This document shows positions 1 to 9,836 of a stretch of DNA of 64,000 nucleotides, in pieces. The notes below the pieces were generated by a model that was not told the DNA's origin, made no database searches, and saw only the letters and a program-made list of their open reading frames with translations. The translations under genes and the position numbers were made by a program. The first letter of the stretch is position 1. Each line of letters opens with the position of its first letter. Source of the stretch: Elymus sibiricus (Eukaryota; Streptophyta; Magnoliopsida; Poales; Poaceae); assembly GCA_039707655.1 (NCBI GenBank), contig CM077671.1:301320509-301384508 (forward strand). Direction: 5' to 3'.

Positions 1-1171
1 ACCAAACACAATTCCAGCCACCGCAAGTTCCAGAACCACGAGATCCAATCTAACACCATCACGGAGGGGTTCATCATCCTCATGGGTGCCTCTCCGATGA
101 TGCGTGAGTAGTCCACCATAGACCTACGGGTCCGTAGGCAGTAGCTAAATGGCTTTCTCTCTCTCTTTTGATTCTCAATACAATGGTCTCTTGGAGATCT
201 ATTTGATGTAATGACTTTTTGCGGTGTGTTTGTTGGGATCTGATGAAGTTTGAGTTCATGATTAGTTTCTATCCATGAATATTATTTGAGTATTCTTTGA
301 TATCTTATATGCTTGTTTATTTATAGCCTCATATTTCTTCTTCGAATTGTTGGTTTAGTTAGGCTAACTAGATCGATTTTTCTTGCCATGGGAAGAGGTG
401 CTTTGTGATGGGTTCGATCTTGCGGTGTCCTCTCCCAGTGATAGAAGGGGCAGCGACGCACGCATGTATCATTGCTATTAAGGATAATAAGATGGGGTCT
501 ATTCCTACATGAATAGATCCTGTCTACATCATGTCATCATTCTTATTGCATTACTCTGTTTTTCCATGAACTTAATACACTAGATGCATGATGGATAGCG
601 GTCGATGTGTAGAGTAAGAGTAGTAGATGCAGAATCGTTTTGGTTTACTAATCTTGGACGTGATGCCTATATATTGATCATTGCCTTGGATATCGTCATG
701 ATTATTTGATCTTCTATCAATTGCCCAACAGTAATTTGTTTACCCACCGTGTGCTATTTTCTTGAGAGAAGCCACTAGTGAAATCTACGGCCCCCGGGTC
801 TATTCTTTTAACATATTGCTTTCCGATCTATCTTTTTCCACATTTATTTTCAGATCTATTATTCCAAAAACCCAAAAATACCTTGCTGCACTTTTTATTT
901 GCATCTTTTATTTTGTGTTCTTGTGCGATCTATTTATCCAGTCTCATACAAACCAATCTATATTTTTACCGTGGAGAGATTGACAACCTCTCTTACGCGT
1001 CGGGTTGCAAATATTTGTTCTTTGTGCGCAGGTACCGTTTACATAGTGTTGCTTGGTTCTCCTACTAGTTCGATAACCTTGGTTTCATAACTGAGGGAAA
1101 TACTTACCATAGCTGTGCTACATCATCCCTTCCTCTTTGGGGAAATACCGACGCAGTCTCAAGCCACGTCA
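1..1171 (+). repeat. 5' LTR of element D (partial)
   Basis: Aligns base for base, with roughly 4% differences by eye, to 43921-45090, the later part of the 3' LTR. It ends CCACGTCA at 1171, ten bases before the primer binding site. About 390 bases of the LTR start lie before the window. Short open frames around 762-1090 are LTR sequence repeated in the 3' LTR and are not genes. Confidence 0.9.
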
Positions 1172-1181
1172 AAGGAATTTC

Positions 1182-1199
1182 TGGCGCCGTTGCCGGGGA
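1182..1199 (+). promoter_or_regulatory. Primer binding site of D (tRNA-Asp)
   Basis: TGGCGCCGTTGCCGGGGA is exactly complementary to the 18-base 3' end, including CCA, of plant tRNA-Asp(GUC) as I know it. Position just inside the LTR fixes the plus orientation of D. Element E carries the same 18 bases at 21876-21893 on the minus strand. Confidence 0.85.
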
Positions 1200-1419
1200 G
1201 ACATCATCAACATCTATCAGGTTCCTAATCCAAAATCTCATCTTTGCAATTTACATTATTTGCCATTTGCCTCTTGTTTTCCTCTCCTCCACTTCTAAAA
1301 AGGTTTTACAAAAATACAAAAATATTTTCCGTTTGCGTTTTTGCTTGGTTGCTATCTTTGCTTGTGTTGCCATGTGCCTTCTATTTTCTTGCATCTTCGC
1401 TTGCTAAAAATCTATTGAT

Positions 1420-2261
1420 ATGGATCCTCATGCACTTGCTAATCTTTTCAAAAGGCCAAATTATGATGAACCAATTGCTAGTGAGTTGAGTGCACTTGAT
1501 TATCTCTATGAAGTTCTGTTTGAAAATCATGAATCTGAAAATTTGATGAAGTGTTGAAAGAAGAAATTTATAAGGTGATTCTTGATAGCTCCTTGATTGA
1601 AAATCATGATTGCAATGATGTTACTATAAATTCTATTAATGTCAATTATGTTAATGATATGCAAAACTACAAGCTTGGGGATGATAATTTTGTCATGTCC
1701 ACTTCTTATTGCAATGATCATGATTGGGGTGATAATGCTTCTTATGATCTTGAAAATTTATTTAAGCCTCATGTTGAATATGTTATTGACAATAATTTTT
1801 GCAATACTATCGAAAGTGGGTTTGGAGAGGTCATAACCTTAGTTGATGATAATCCCACTATTTTGGAAGATGATAAAAACTTTATGCATTTTGATCATAA
1901 AGAGAGTATTGTTTATGATAGATATATTGTTGAATTTGATTATGATCCTACATGTAATTATTATGAGAGAGTAAATTATGGTTGCAGAAATTTTCATGAT
2001 ACTAAATTACCTCTCTTCATGTTGAGATTGCTATTGTCTCTTTCTTCTTCCTTCCATATGCTAGATTTTGCTTGCCCTGATAATTTGTTTGCTTATAAAA
2101 TGCATATGCATAGGAAGTATGTTAGACTTAAGTGTGTTTTCCATATGCTTCATGATGCTCTCTTTGTGTTGCTATTATTATCTTTCATGAGGGCATCATT
2201 GAAATCTCAAGCCTATCTTAATGGCTATAAAGAAAGAGCTTGTTGGGAGGCAACCCAATGA
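1420..2261 (+). pseudogene. Frameshifted ORF of unknown function in element D
   Basis: A frame opens at ATG 1420 (MDPHALANLF...) and stops at 1555-1557. The next frame is open from 1551 to the stop at 2259-2261 (236 codons). Composition and wording run smoothly across the switch, so a one-base deletion near 1540 is the likely break. The product is acidic, rich in Asp and Asn, with a hydrophobic stretch near its C-terminus. No gag, protease, integrase or reverse transcriptase motif is visible. It is clearly related to the 692-codon frame of element E: both have SGFG(E/R)V...PTILE, a LFA.K..MHRK.V.LKC block and the MRASLKS motif near the end, in that order. Function unknown; it occupies the place where gag would be expected. 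Confidence 0.6.
2243..2258 (+). other. Stem-loop at the end of the D open frame
   Basis: TTGGG-AGGCAA-CCCAA, a 5-bp stem directly before the stop codon. Element E has the corresponding 6-bp stem (19732-19749, minus strand) inside the related end of its own frame. Conservation between two families suggests an RNA-level role, but none is established. Confidence 0.45.
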
Positions 2262-2730
2262 ATAAAATTATTTTTATGTTTTTATTTCTGTTCTTGAGTG
2301 TTTGCACAATTGTGCTACTGTTATGGTTGTGTTTTTATGTTTTAATTAGTGTTTGTGCCAAGTAAAGCCTTTGGGATCATGTTGGGTGATAGTTGATTTG
2401 ATCTTGTTGAAAAACAGAAACTTTTGCGTCCAGTAGCAGAATTTTCAAAAATCACAGAAGCGTCGAAAAAATCTGAATTTTTCACACAAGATTGATATAG
2501 AAATTGCACACATTGTCCTAATTTTTCATAATTTTTCGAGTTACATAAATATGGTTAGAGTACAAATTACTACAGACTATTCTGTTTTTGACAGATTCTG
2601 TTTTCGTTGCATTGTGTGCTTATTTTGATGTATATATGGTTTGTATTGGAGGGTATAAGCCATGGTAAAGTTATAATACAGTATATATAATGCAATAATA
2701 AAATATGAATGGGTTTGCAAGAGTACTTAG
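2262..2730 (+). other. Non-coding internal region of D, 5' portion
   Basis: T-rich sequence with no open frame. It contains segments (for example around 2400-2600, with repeats of CAGATTCTGT-like words) also recognisable on the minus strand of E around 19390-19600. It is interrupted by element B at 2731. Confidence 0.6.
2726..2730. repeat. Target-site duplication of element B, left copy (CTTAG)
   Basis: CTTAG precedes the LTR of B here and follows the other LTR at 41573-41577. Five bases is the usual duplication length for LTR retrotransposons. Confidence 0.9.
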
Positions 2731-4516
2731 TGATGGGGAACGTTGCATGGGAAACAAAAAAAATTCCTACGCACACGCAAGATCTATCCATGGTGATGAG
2801 CATCTACGAGAGGGAGAGTGGATCTACATACCCTTGTAGATCGCTAAGTGGGAAGTGTTAAGAAACGCGGTTGATGTAGTCGAACGTCTTCGCGATCCAA
2901 ATCGCAGCTGTCCCACGATCCGTCCCGATCTAGCGCCAAACGGACGGCACCTCCGCGTTCAGCACACGTACAACTCGATGACGATCTCCGCCTTCTTGAT
3001 CCAGCAAGAGGGGACGGAGAGGTAGATGAGTTCTCCGGCAGCTCGACGGTGCGGCGGCGGTGGTGGTGGAACTATTCCGGTAGGGCTTCGCCTAAGCACC
3101 GTCGGAATCTATTTCGTGGAGAAACTAGGGAATAGAGAACTAGCACGTGGACTTGTGTGTTTGGGGCCTCTATTCCTCTAGTATATATAGGAGGGAGGGG
3201 GAGGAGGCAGCCGCCCTAGGGTTACCCCTAGGGGTTCGGCCTAACTAGGTGGAGGTGGACGATTCCACCTCCAATCCAACTCCTAGTAGGACTCCTTTCC
3301 TACTTGGAGTCCACCTTCCCCACTTAGGCTTTTTTTTCCTTTCCCCACCTCCTAGCCGCATGGGCCTTGTGGGGCTGGTTTTCCCAGCCCACTAAGGGCT
3401 GGTGCACCCCCCCCCCTCAGGCCCATGTGGCCTCCCGGCGTGGGTGGCCCCTCCCGATGGCCCTCCGGCACTCCCGGTACACTACCAGAAATACCCGAAA
3501 CTTTTCCGGTGACCAAAACGGGACTTCCTATATATCAATCATTACCTCCGGACCATTCCGGAGCTCCTCGTGACGTCCGGGATCTCATCCGGGACTCCGA
3601 ACAACCTTCGGTCACCACCATACATAACTCAATACTACCGAAACGTCACCGAACGTTAAGTGTGCAGAACCTGCGGGTTCGAGAACTATGTAGACATGAC
3701 CGAGACACCTCTACGGTCAATAACCAATAGCGGGACCTGGATGCCCATATTGGTTCCTACATATTCTACGAAGATCTTTATCGGTTGAACCTCTATGTCA
3801 AGGATTCAGTTAATCCCGTACGTTGTTCCCTTTGTTCTTCGGTATGTTACTTGCCCGAGATTCGATCATCGGTATCTCTATACCTAGTTCAATCTCGTTA
3901 CCGGCAAGTCTCTTTACTCGTTCCGTAATACAAGATCCCGTGGCTAACACTTAGTCACATTGCTTGCAAGGTTTATTGTGATGTTGTATTACCGAGTGGG
4001 CCCTGAGATACCTCTCCGTCATACGGAGTAACAAATCCCAGTCTCGATCGATGCCAACTCAACAGACACCTTCGGAGATACCTGTAGAGCATCTTTATAG
4101 TCACCCAGTTACATTGTGACGTTTGATACACACAAGGTATTCCTCCGGTGTCAGTGAGTTGCATGATCTCATGGTCATAGGAACAGATACTTGACATGCA
4201 GAAAACAATAGCAATAAACTGACACGATCACATGCTACGTTCATAGTTTGGGTCTTGTCCATCACATCATTCTCCTAATGATGTGATCCTGTTATCAAAT
4301 GACATCTCATGTCTATGGCTAGGAAACCTTGACCATCTTTGATCAACAAGCTAGTCTACTAGAGGCATACTAGGGACACAGTGTTGTCTATGTATCCACA
4401 CATGTATCAATGTTTCCAATTAATACAATTATAGCATGGATAATAAACGATTATCATGAACAAGGAAATATAATAATAACTACTTTTATTATTACCTCTA
4501 GGGCATATTTCCAACA
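2731..4516 (-). repeat. 3' LTR of element B
   Basis: Read on the minus strand it starts TGTTGGAAATATGCCC and ends next to CTTAG at 2731. The minus-strand TATA box is at 3181-3190 (CTATATATAC). It matches 39844-41572, which lacks 51 bases just downstream of this TATA box. A 74-codon frame at 3973-4197 recurs in all four BARE1-type LTRs of the window and is an LTR by-product. Confidence 0.9.
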
Positions 4517-4530
4517 GTCTCCCACTTGCA
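4517..4530 (-). promoter_or_regulatory. Polypurine tract of element B
   Basis: TGCAAGTGGGAGAC on the minus strand, immediately before the 3' LTR; same place and sequence as in G (56977-56990). It would prime plus-strand DNA synthesis. Confidence 0.8.
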
Positions 4531-4566
4531 CTAGAGTCAATAATCTAGCTCACATAACTATGTGAT

Positions 4567-5082
4567 TTACATTGTAATGAATCTAACACCCATATAGTTC
4601 TGGTGTTGATCATGTTTAGCCCTTGGAAGAGGTTTAGTCATCGGATCTGCAACATTCAGATCCGTGTGCACTTTGCAAATATTTATGTCGTCCTCCTTGA
4701 TGTAATCGCGGATGGAATTGAAACGTCGCTTTATGTGTCTGGTCCTCTTGTGAAACCTTGGTTCCTTGGCTAGAGCAATGGCACCAGTGTTGTCACAGAA
4801 CAGAGTCATTGGGTTTAGTGCACTAGGAACTACTCCAAGATCTGTCATGAACTCCTTCATCCGGACACCTTCCTTCGCCGCCTCCGAGGCGGCGATGTAC
4901 TCCGCTTCGCATGTAGAATCAGCTACCACGCTCTGCTTGGAACTGCACCAGCTTACCGCACCCCCATTGAGAATAAATACGTATCCGGTTTGAGACTTAG
5001 AGTCATCCGGATCAGTGTCAAAGCTTGCATCGACGTAACCCTTTACGACGAGCTCTTGATCACCTCCATAAACGAGAAACAT
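4567..5082 (-). pseudogene. RNase H end of the B polyprotein
   Basis: The last 171 codons of a copia polyprotein. It contains the RNase H motifs GYVDASFD, SKQSVVADSTCEAEY (with the conserved Glu), CDNTGA and the HIKRRFN...I segment, matching the C-terminal part of G with few differences. The upstream part is cut off at 5089 by the CACTA element H. The protein ends a little past the stop seen in G (QNYMGVRFITM). It cannot be expressed as part of a complete polyprotein any longer. Confidence 0.9.
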
Positions 5083-5089
5083 GTCCTTA

Positions 5090-5102
5090 CACTAGTAGAA
5101 AA
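5090..5102 (+). repeat. Terminal inverted repeat of CACTA H (only the 5' copy remains)
   Basis: CACTAGTAGAAAA directly after the interrupted RNase H sequence of B. The three bases before it (TTA, 5087-5089; TTG in the intact relative G) would be the 3-bp target duplication, whose partner is lost. Confidence 0.85.
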
Positions 5103-5124
5103 CAAGCCTTCCGTTTAACCCTTT

Positions 5125-5407
5125 AGTCCCGGTTTGGCTTTGGCCCGGGACTAATGTGACCATTAGTCCCGGTTCCAACGGCTAGGAGCGGTCGGGGGGC
5201 ACGGGCACCATTAGTCCCGGTTCATTTGGAACCTATAGTCCCGGTTTGTATCACAAACCGGGACTAAAGGGGTGGTGGCAGGCTGGTGTCAGCCTGGGGC
5301 CCCCACGAGCCCTTTTAGTCCCGGTTTGTGATACAAACCGGGACTATAAGTGGACCTTTAGTCCCGGTTTGTATAACCAACCGGGACTAAAGCTTTCCCT
5401 ATATAAA
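5125..5407 (+). promoter_or_regulatory. Subterminal palindromes and promoter of the first CACTA gene
   Basis: At least six copies of AGTCCCGGTT or its complement. Three are paired into hairpins: 5237-5265 (13-bp stem, loop ATC), 5316-5346 (14-bp stem, loop GAT) and 5357-5391 (13-bp stem). A TATA box (TATATAAA, about 5400-5407) follows the last. Subterminal repeats of CACTA elements are known transposase-binding sites. The perfect inverted repeats could also yield double-stranded RNA. Confidence 0.75.
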
Positions 5408-6067
5408 CCCTTCGTCCAGCCCGACTCCATTTCTCTGTTTTCTCCATTCGAATTCCCCTCTCTGTTCTTCCCCTAGCTCGAGCTCCTCCCTCCATTTTTG
5501 CCAAGATTTGTCAAGATTTGAGGCACCCCAATCCATCCAAGTGTCCACAAAGGTTAGCAACTTTGTCCTTTCATCTCTTATTGCTAGATCAGCTCGTGCA
5601 ATGCTTTATAAGTATAGTGATTTGTGGGTTTTAGTTTGGGTGTAATTATGTGGTAGTTTTTTTTTATTTATATGCAATTTGAGCTCAAATTAACTCCTTA
5701 GTTTGCATATGTGTAGGTGTGGTTTACTTAGTGTGCCTTCCCGTCCCCGTCCTAACCACCGTCGATCGCCCGCACCGTCCCGTCGCCGGCACCACCTTGG
5801 TGAGCCTCTACTTGTGTTCTTATCATTTTTATTAAAAAATCGTATTTGTATGATTTAGATAGTTACTTGCATAATTTTCTTACTTGTATGATTGTTGTTA
5901 TATATGGTGCCATGGTTATGATATCCGTGCCCGTCGGCCCTCGTCTGGTTTACGATTCAGATGTGCTATATTCTCTTTTATAACTATTTGTTGCATTTCA
6001 TGTTAATGACAATTATGCCCATCAAGTTGACATAGATATTTTTATCTAGGAGGTAGTTGAACCGGAA
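5408..6067 (+). other. Presumed 5' leader exons and introns of the first CACTA gene
   Basis: Downstream of the TATA box, pyrimidine-rich leader sequence is followed by plausible splice sites (AAAGGTTAGC near 5550, GTGTAGGTGTGG near 5715, CTTGGTGAGC near 5800). The GC-rich piece at about 5717-5800 looks like an exon between T-rich introns. No long open frame is present. Exon limits are inference. Confidence 0.4.
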
Positions 6068-6385
6068 ATGCCAACCGATCCTATTGTCCAGAAGTTAAAT
6101 TTAGTTGAAAAAGAAAACGAGGATTTGAAAGGAAAATTGAAAAGAGTTGAAGAAGAGAAGATGAAATTGGAGTTGTACGTTGCCGATGTCGTCGATGATC
6201 ACAAGATCAAGATGGATGCAAAGCGCTTGAAGATTAGAAAGATTAGAAAATATGCCATTAATAAAGAGGCTTGGTATCATTATGCTGTTGGATCAATTGC
6301 TACCTTAGTTGCGATTTTGATCGCATTTGTTGTTGCATTTAAATGTTTTATCTTGATAGTTGTTTGTTGTTTTATGAGAAAATAA
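6068..6385 (+). CDS. Small coiled-coil plus transmembrane protein carried by CACTA H
   Basis: An open frame of 105 codons. Residues 1-65 are highly charged with Leu, Lys and Glu spaced as in a coiled coil (VEKENEDLKGKLKRVEEEKM). Residues about 75-102 are one long hydrophobic segment (IATLVAILIAFVVAFKCF and following), a likely membrane anchor. It lies 57 bases before the transposase start, on the same strand. I recall near-identical hypothetical proteins in wheat and Aegilops CACTA elements, but no function. It could be a separate product, or an exon spliced to something else. Unlike the transposase it is free of stops. Confidence 0.55.
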   Translation: MPTDPIVQKLNLVEKENEDLKGKLKRVEEEKMKLELYVADVVDDHKIKMDAKRLKIRKIRKYAINKEAWYHYAVGSIATLVAILIAFVVAFKCFILIVVCCFMRK

Positions 6386-6442
6386 GTGTGTATGAACTTT
6401 ATGTATGAACTTGTATTAATTTGGTCTTTTCGGTGTTGTGTA

Positions 6443-9400
6443 ATGAAGATGAACCGGCAATGGATGTACGATGACCGACGCTCTCCCCAGTTCATTAATG
6501 GCGTGCAGAGTTTTTTGCGTGCGGCTGAGGCAAACAAGCGGGATGGTTTTATGTGTTGTCCATGTGGTGTGTGTAAGAATGATAAGACTTACTCTAGCTC
6601 AAAACAGATTCACGTCCACCTGCTTACGTCCGGTTTCATGTCCGGCTATAATTGTTGGACCAAGCACGGAGAAAGAGGGGTTCTAATGGAAGAGAATGAA
6701 GAAGAAGAGGATGACGACAACTGTCCTGGGTGTCCTGAATATGATGGTACTACAATGGGGGAAGAGAATGAAGAAGAAGAAGCTGAGGCATCATATGAGC
6801 CCGCTGATGATCTTGGTCGGGCCATTGCTGATGCATAGAGAAACTGCGAAAGTGAAAAGGAGAAGTTGAAGTTGCAGCGCATGCTAGAGGATCACAAAAA
6901 AGGGTTGTACCCAAATTGCGAAGATGACAACACAAAGCTCGGTACCACACTGGAATTGCTGCAATGGAAGGCAGAGAATGGTGTATCTAACAAGGCATTT
7001 GAAAAGGTGCTGAAAATAATGAAGAATAAGCTTCCAAAGGACAACGAATTGCCCGACAGTACATACGAAGCAAAGAAGGTTGTCTGCCCTCTAGGATTGG
7101 AGGTGCAGAAGATACATGCATGCCCTAATGACTGCATCCTCTACCACGGTGAGTACGAGAATTTGAATGCATGCCCGGTATGCAATGCATTGCGATATAA
7201 GATCGGTCGCGATGACCCTGGTGATGATGTTCAGGGCGAGCGCCCCAGGAAGAGGATTCCTACCAAGGTGATGTGGTATGCTCCTATAATACCATGGTTG
7301 AAACGTTTGTTCCAAAACAAAGAGCATGCCAAGTCGTTGCGATGGCACAAAGAAGACCGTAAGAAATACGGGAAGTTGAGAGTACCCGTTGATGGGTTGC
7401 AGTGGAGAAAAATCGAGAGAGAGTGGCCGGACTTTGCAGATGACCCAAGAAACTTATGGTTTGGTTTAAGTGCAGATGGCATTAATCCATTTGGGGAGCA
7501 GAGCAGCAAGCATAGCACATGGCCTGTGACTCTATGTATCTATAACCTTCCTCCTTGGTTGTGCATGAAGCGGAAGTTCATTATGATGCCAGTGCTCATC
7601 CAAGGCCCTAAGCAACCCGGCAACGACATTGATGTGTACCTAAGGCCATTAGTTGATGAACTTTTACAGCTGTTGAATAAAAAAGGTGTACGTGCGTGGG
7701 ATGAGCACAAACAGCAGGAATTTGACCTGCGAGCGTTGCTATTTGTAACCATCAATGATTGGCCTGCTCTTAGTAACCTTTCAGGATAGACAAACAAGGG
7801 ATACGATGCATGCACGCACTATTTAGATGAGACTGAAAGTATATATTTGGACAAATGCAAGAAGAATGTGTACCTGGGACATCGTCGATTTCTTCCGACC
7901 AAGCATGCCTTAAGAAAGAAAGGCAAGCATTTCAAAGGTGAGGCAGAACACCGGAAGAAGCCCTTCCTCCGTACTGGTGATGACATACTTGATATGGTCA
8001 AGGATTTACATGTAATATTTGGAAAGGGTCCTGGCGGACAATCTGTTCCGACTGACGCTGAGGGACGCGCACCCATGTGGAAGAAGAAATCTATATTTTG
8101 GGAGCTAGAATATTGGAAAGTCCTAGAGGTCCGCTCTGCAATCGACGTGATGCACGTGACGAAGAATCTTTGCGTGAACCTGCTAGGCTTCCTGGGCATG
8201 TATGGGAAGACAAAACATACACCGGAGGCATGGGAGGACCAGCAACGTGTGCACGAAAATGACGGCATGCATCCAAAGCAGTATCAAGGTCCTGCCAGCT
8301 ATGCTCTTACCAAAGCAGAGAAGGAAATCTTCTTTGAATGCATGCTCAGTATGAAGGTCCCGTCTGGCTTCTCGTCAAATATAAAGGGAATAATAAATAT
8401 GGCAGAGAAAAAATTCTAGAACCTAACGTCTCATGACTGCCACGTGATCATGACGCAATTGCTTCCGGTTGCGTTGAGGGGGCTTCTACCAGAAAATGTT
8501 CGATTAGCCATTCTGAAGCTATGTTCATTCCTCAATGCAATTTCTCAGAAGGTAATCCATCCGGAAATCCTACCAAGCTTACAGAATGATTTGGTCCAAT
8601 GTCTTGTCAGTTTCGAGTTGGTGTTCCCACCATCCTTCTTCAATATTATGACGCACGTCCTAGTTCACCTAGTCAAAGAGATTGCCATTCTGGGTCCTGT
8701 ATTTCTACACAATATGTTCCCCTTTGAGAGGTTCATGGGAGTCTTAAAGAAATATGTTCGTAACCGTGCTAGGCCAGAAGGAAGCATCTCCAAGGGCCAT
8801 GAAACAGAGGAGGTTATTGAGTTTTGTGTTGACTTTATTCCTGACATTAAGCCGATTGGTGTTCCTCAATCGCGGCATGAGGGGAGACTGCGTGGAAAAG
8901 GCACACTTGGACCAAAATCAATAATATGTAGGGACGGGCATTCTTGGGCGCAAGCACACTACACAGTTCTATAGAATTCTACCTTGGTGACCCCGTATAT
9001 CGAGAAACACATGGATATTATACGCTCGAAGAACCCGGAGAAGTCTGACCCCTGGATTCAACATACACACATTGAGGCTTTCGGCGGTTGGTTGCGAACA
9101 CATCTCATGAATGACGACAATGTTGAAGATGACTTGTACTTGTTGGCCAAGAGACCATCTTCGACTATATTGACTTTCCAAGGGTACGAGATAAATGGGA
9201 ATACATTTTACATGATCGCCCAAGATAAAAAGAGCACCAACCAAAATAGTGGTGTCCGCTTTGACGATGCGGCAAACAGCAAGGAAAAGGACACATATTA
9301 TGGTTACATAGAGGAGATATGGGAACTTGACTATGGAGGTGATTTGAAGGTCCCTTTGTTCCGGTGCAAATGGGCCAATCTGACTGGAGGAGGGGTAATG

Positions 9401-9793
9401 GTAGACCCGCAGTATGGAATGACAACAGTGGATCTCAACAATCTTGGGCACACAGACGAACCATTCATTCTAGCCAATGATGTGGCGCAAGTTTTCTATG
9501 TGAAGGACATGTCTACCAAACCGAGAAAAAGGAAAGATAAGAAAGCGGATACATCATACGATGAGCCAAAGCGCCACATAGTACTTTCTGGGAAAAGAAA
9601 CATCGTGGGAGTGGAGGACAAGACAGACATGTCACAAGATTATGAAAAGTTTGATGAAATTCCTCCCTTCGCAGTGAAGACTGACCCAAGCATCCTGTTA
9701 AATGATGAAGATTGTCCATGGTTACGGCGCAATAATCAAGGGACACACGCGAAGAAAAAAATTTATACCCCAAGATCCCACTCTGGGATGTGA
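6443..9793 (+). pseudogene. TNP2-type CACTA transposase, one frame with four TAG stops
   Basis: The frame starts at ATG 6443 (MKMNRQWMYDDR) and ends at the TGA at 9791-9793, 1117 codons. It is interrupted only by TAG at 6836-6838, 7787-7789, 8417-8419 and 8972-8974. No frameshift is needed. Domains in order: transposase-associated N-terminus with a CxC...CKN motif (residues about 5-75), an acidic stretch, the TNP2/Transposase_21 core (about 285-575, with LFQNKEHAKSLRWH, GLSADGINPF, IDVMHVTKN), a DUF4218-like block (about 677-800, LPENVRLAILKLCSFLN) and a DUF4216-like block (about 953-1010). It would bind the subterminal repeats and excise the element. In this copy only fragments could be made, unless stops are read through. 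Confidence 0.9.
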
Positions 9794-9836
9794 TTGGCTA
9801 CACCGTCATCACTTTTCTTCTCTAGTGAGTAGCCGG

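Noticed and set aside
762..1090. Overlapping hydrophobic frames near the window start
   Set aside because: Same frames occur at 44681-45009 in the mate LTR; these are LTR sequence.
3973..4197. Conserved 74-codon frame (MSSICSYDHEIMQL) present four times in the window
   Set aside because: All four copies (also 41029-41253, 56434-56658, 63564-63788) are the same position in BARE1-type LTRs, so conservation reflects the LTR.
5237..5391. miRNA precursor
   Set aside because: The hairpins are perfect and belong to CACTA subterminal repeats; siRNA production is possible but a defined miRNA cannot be supported.
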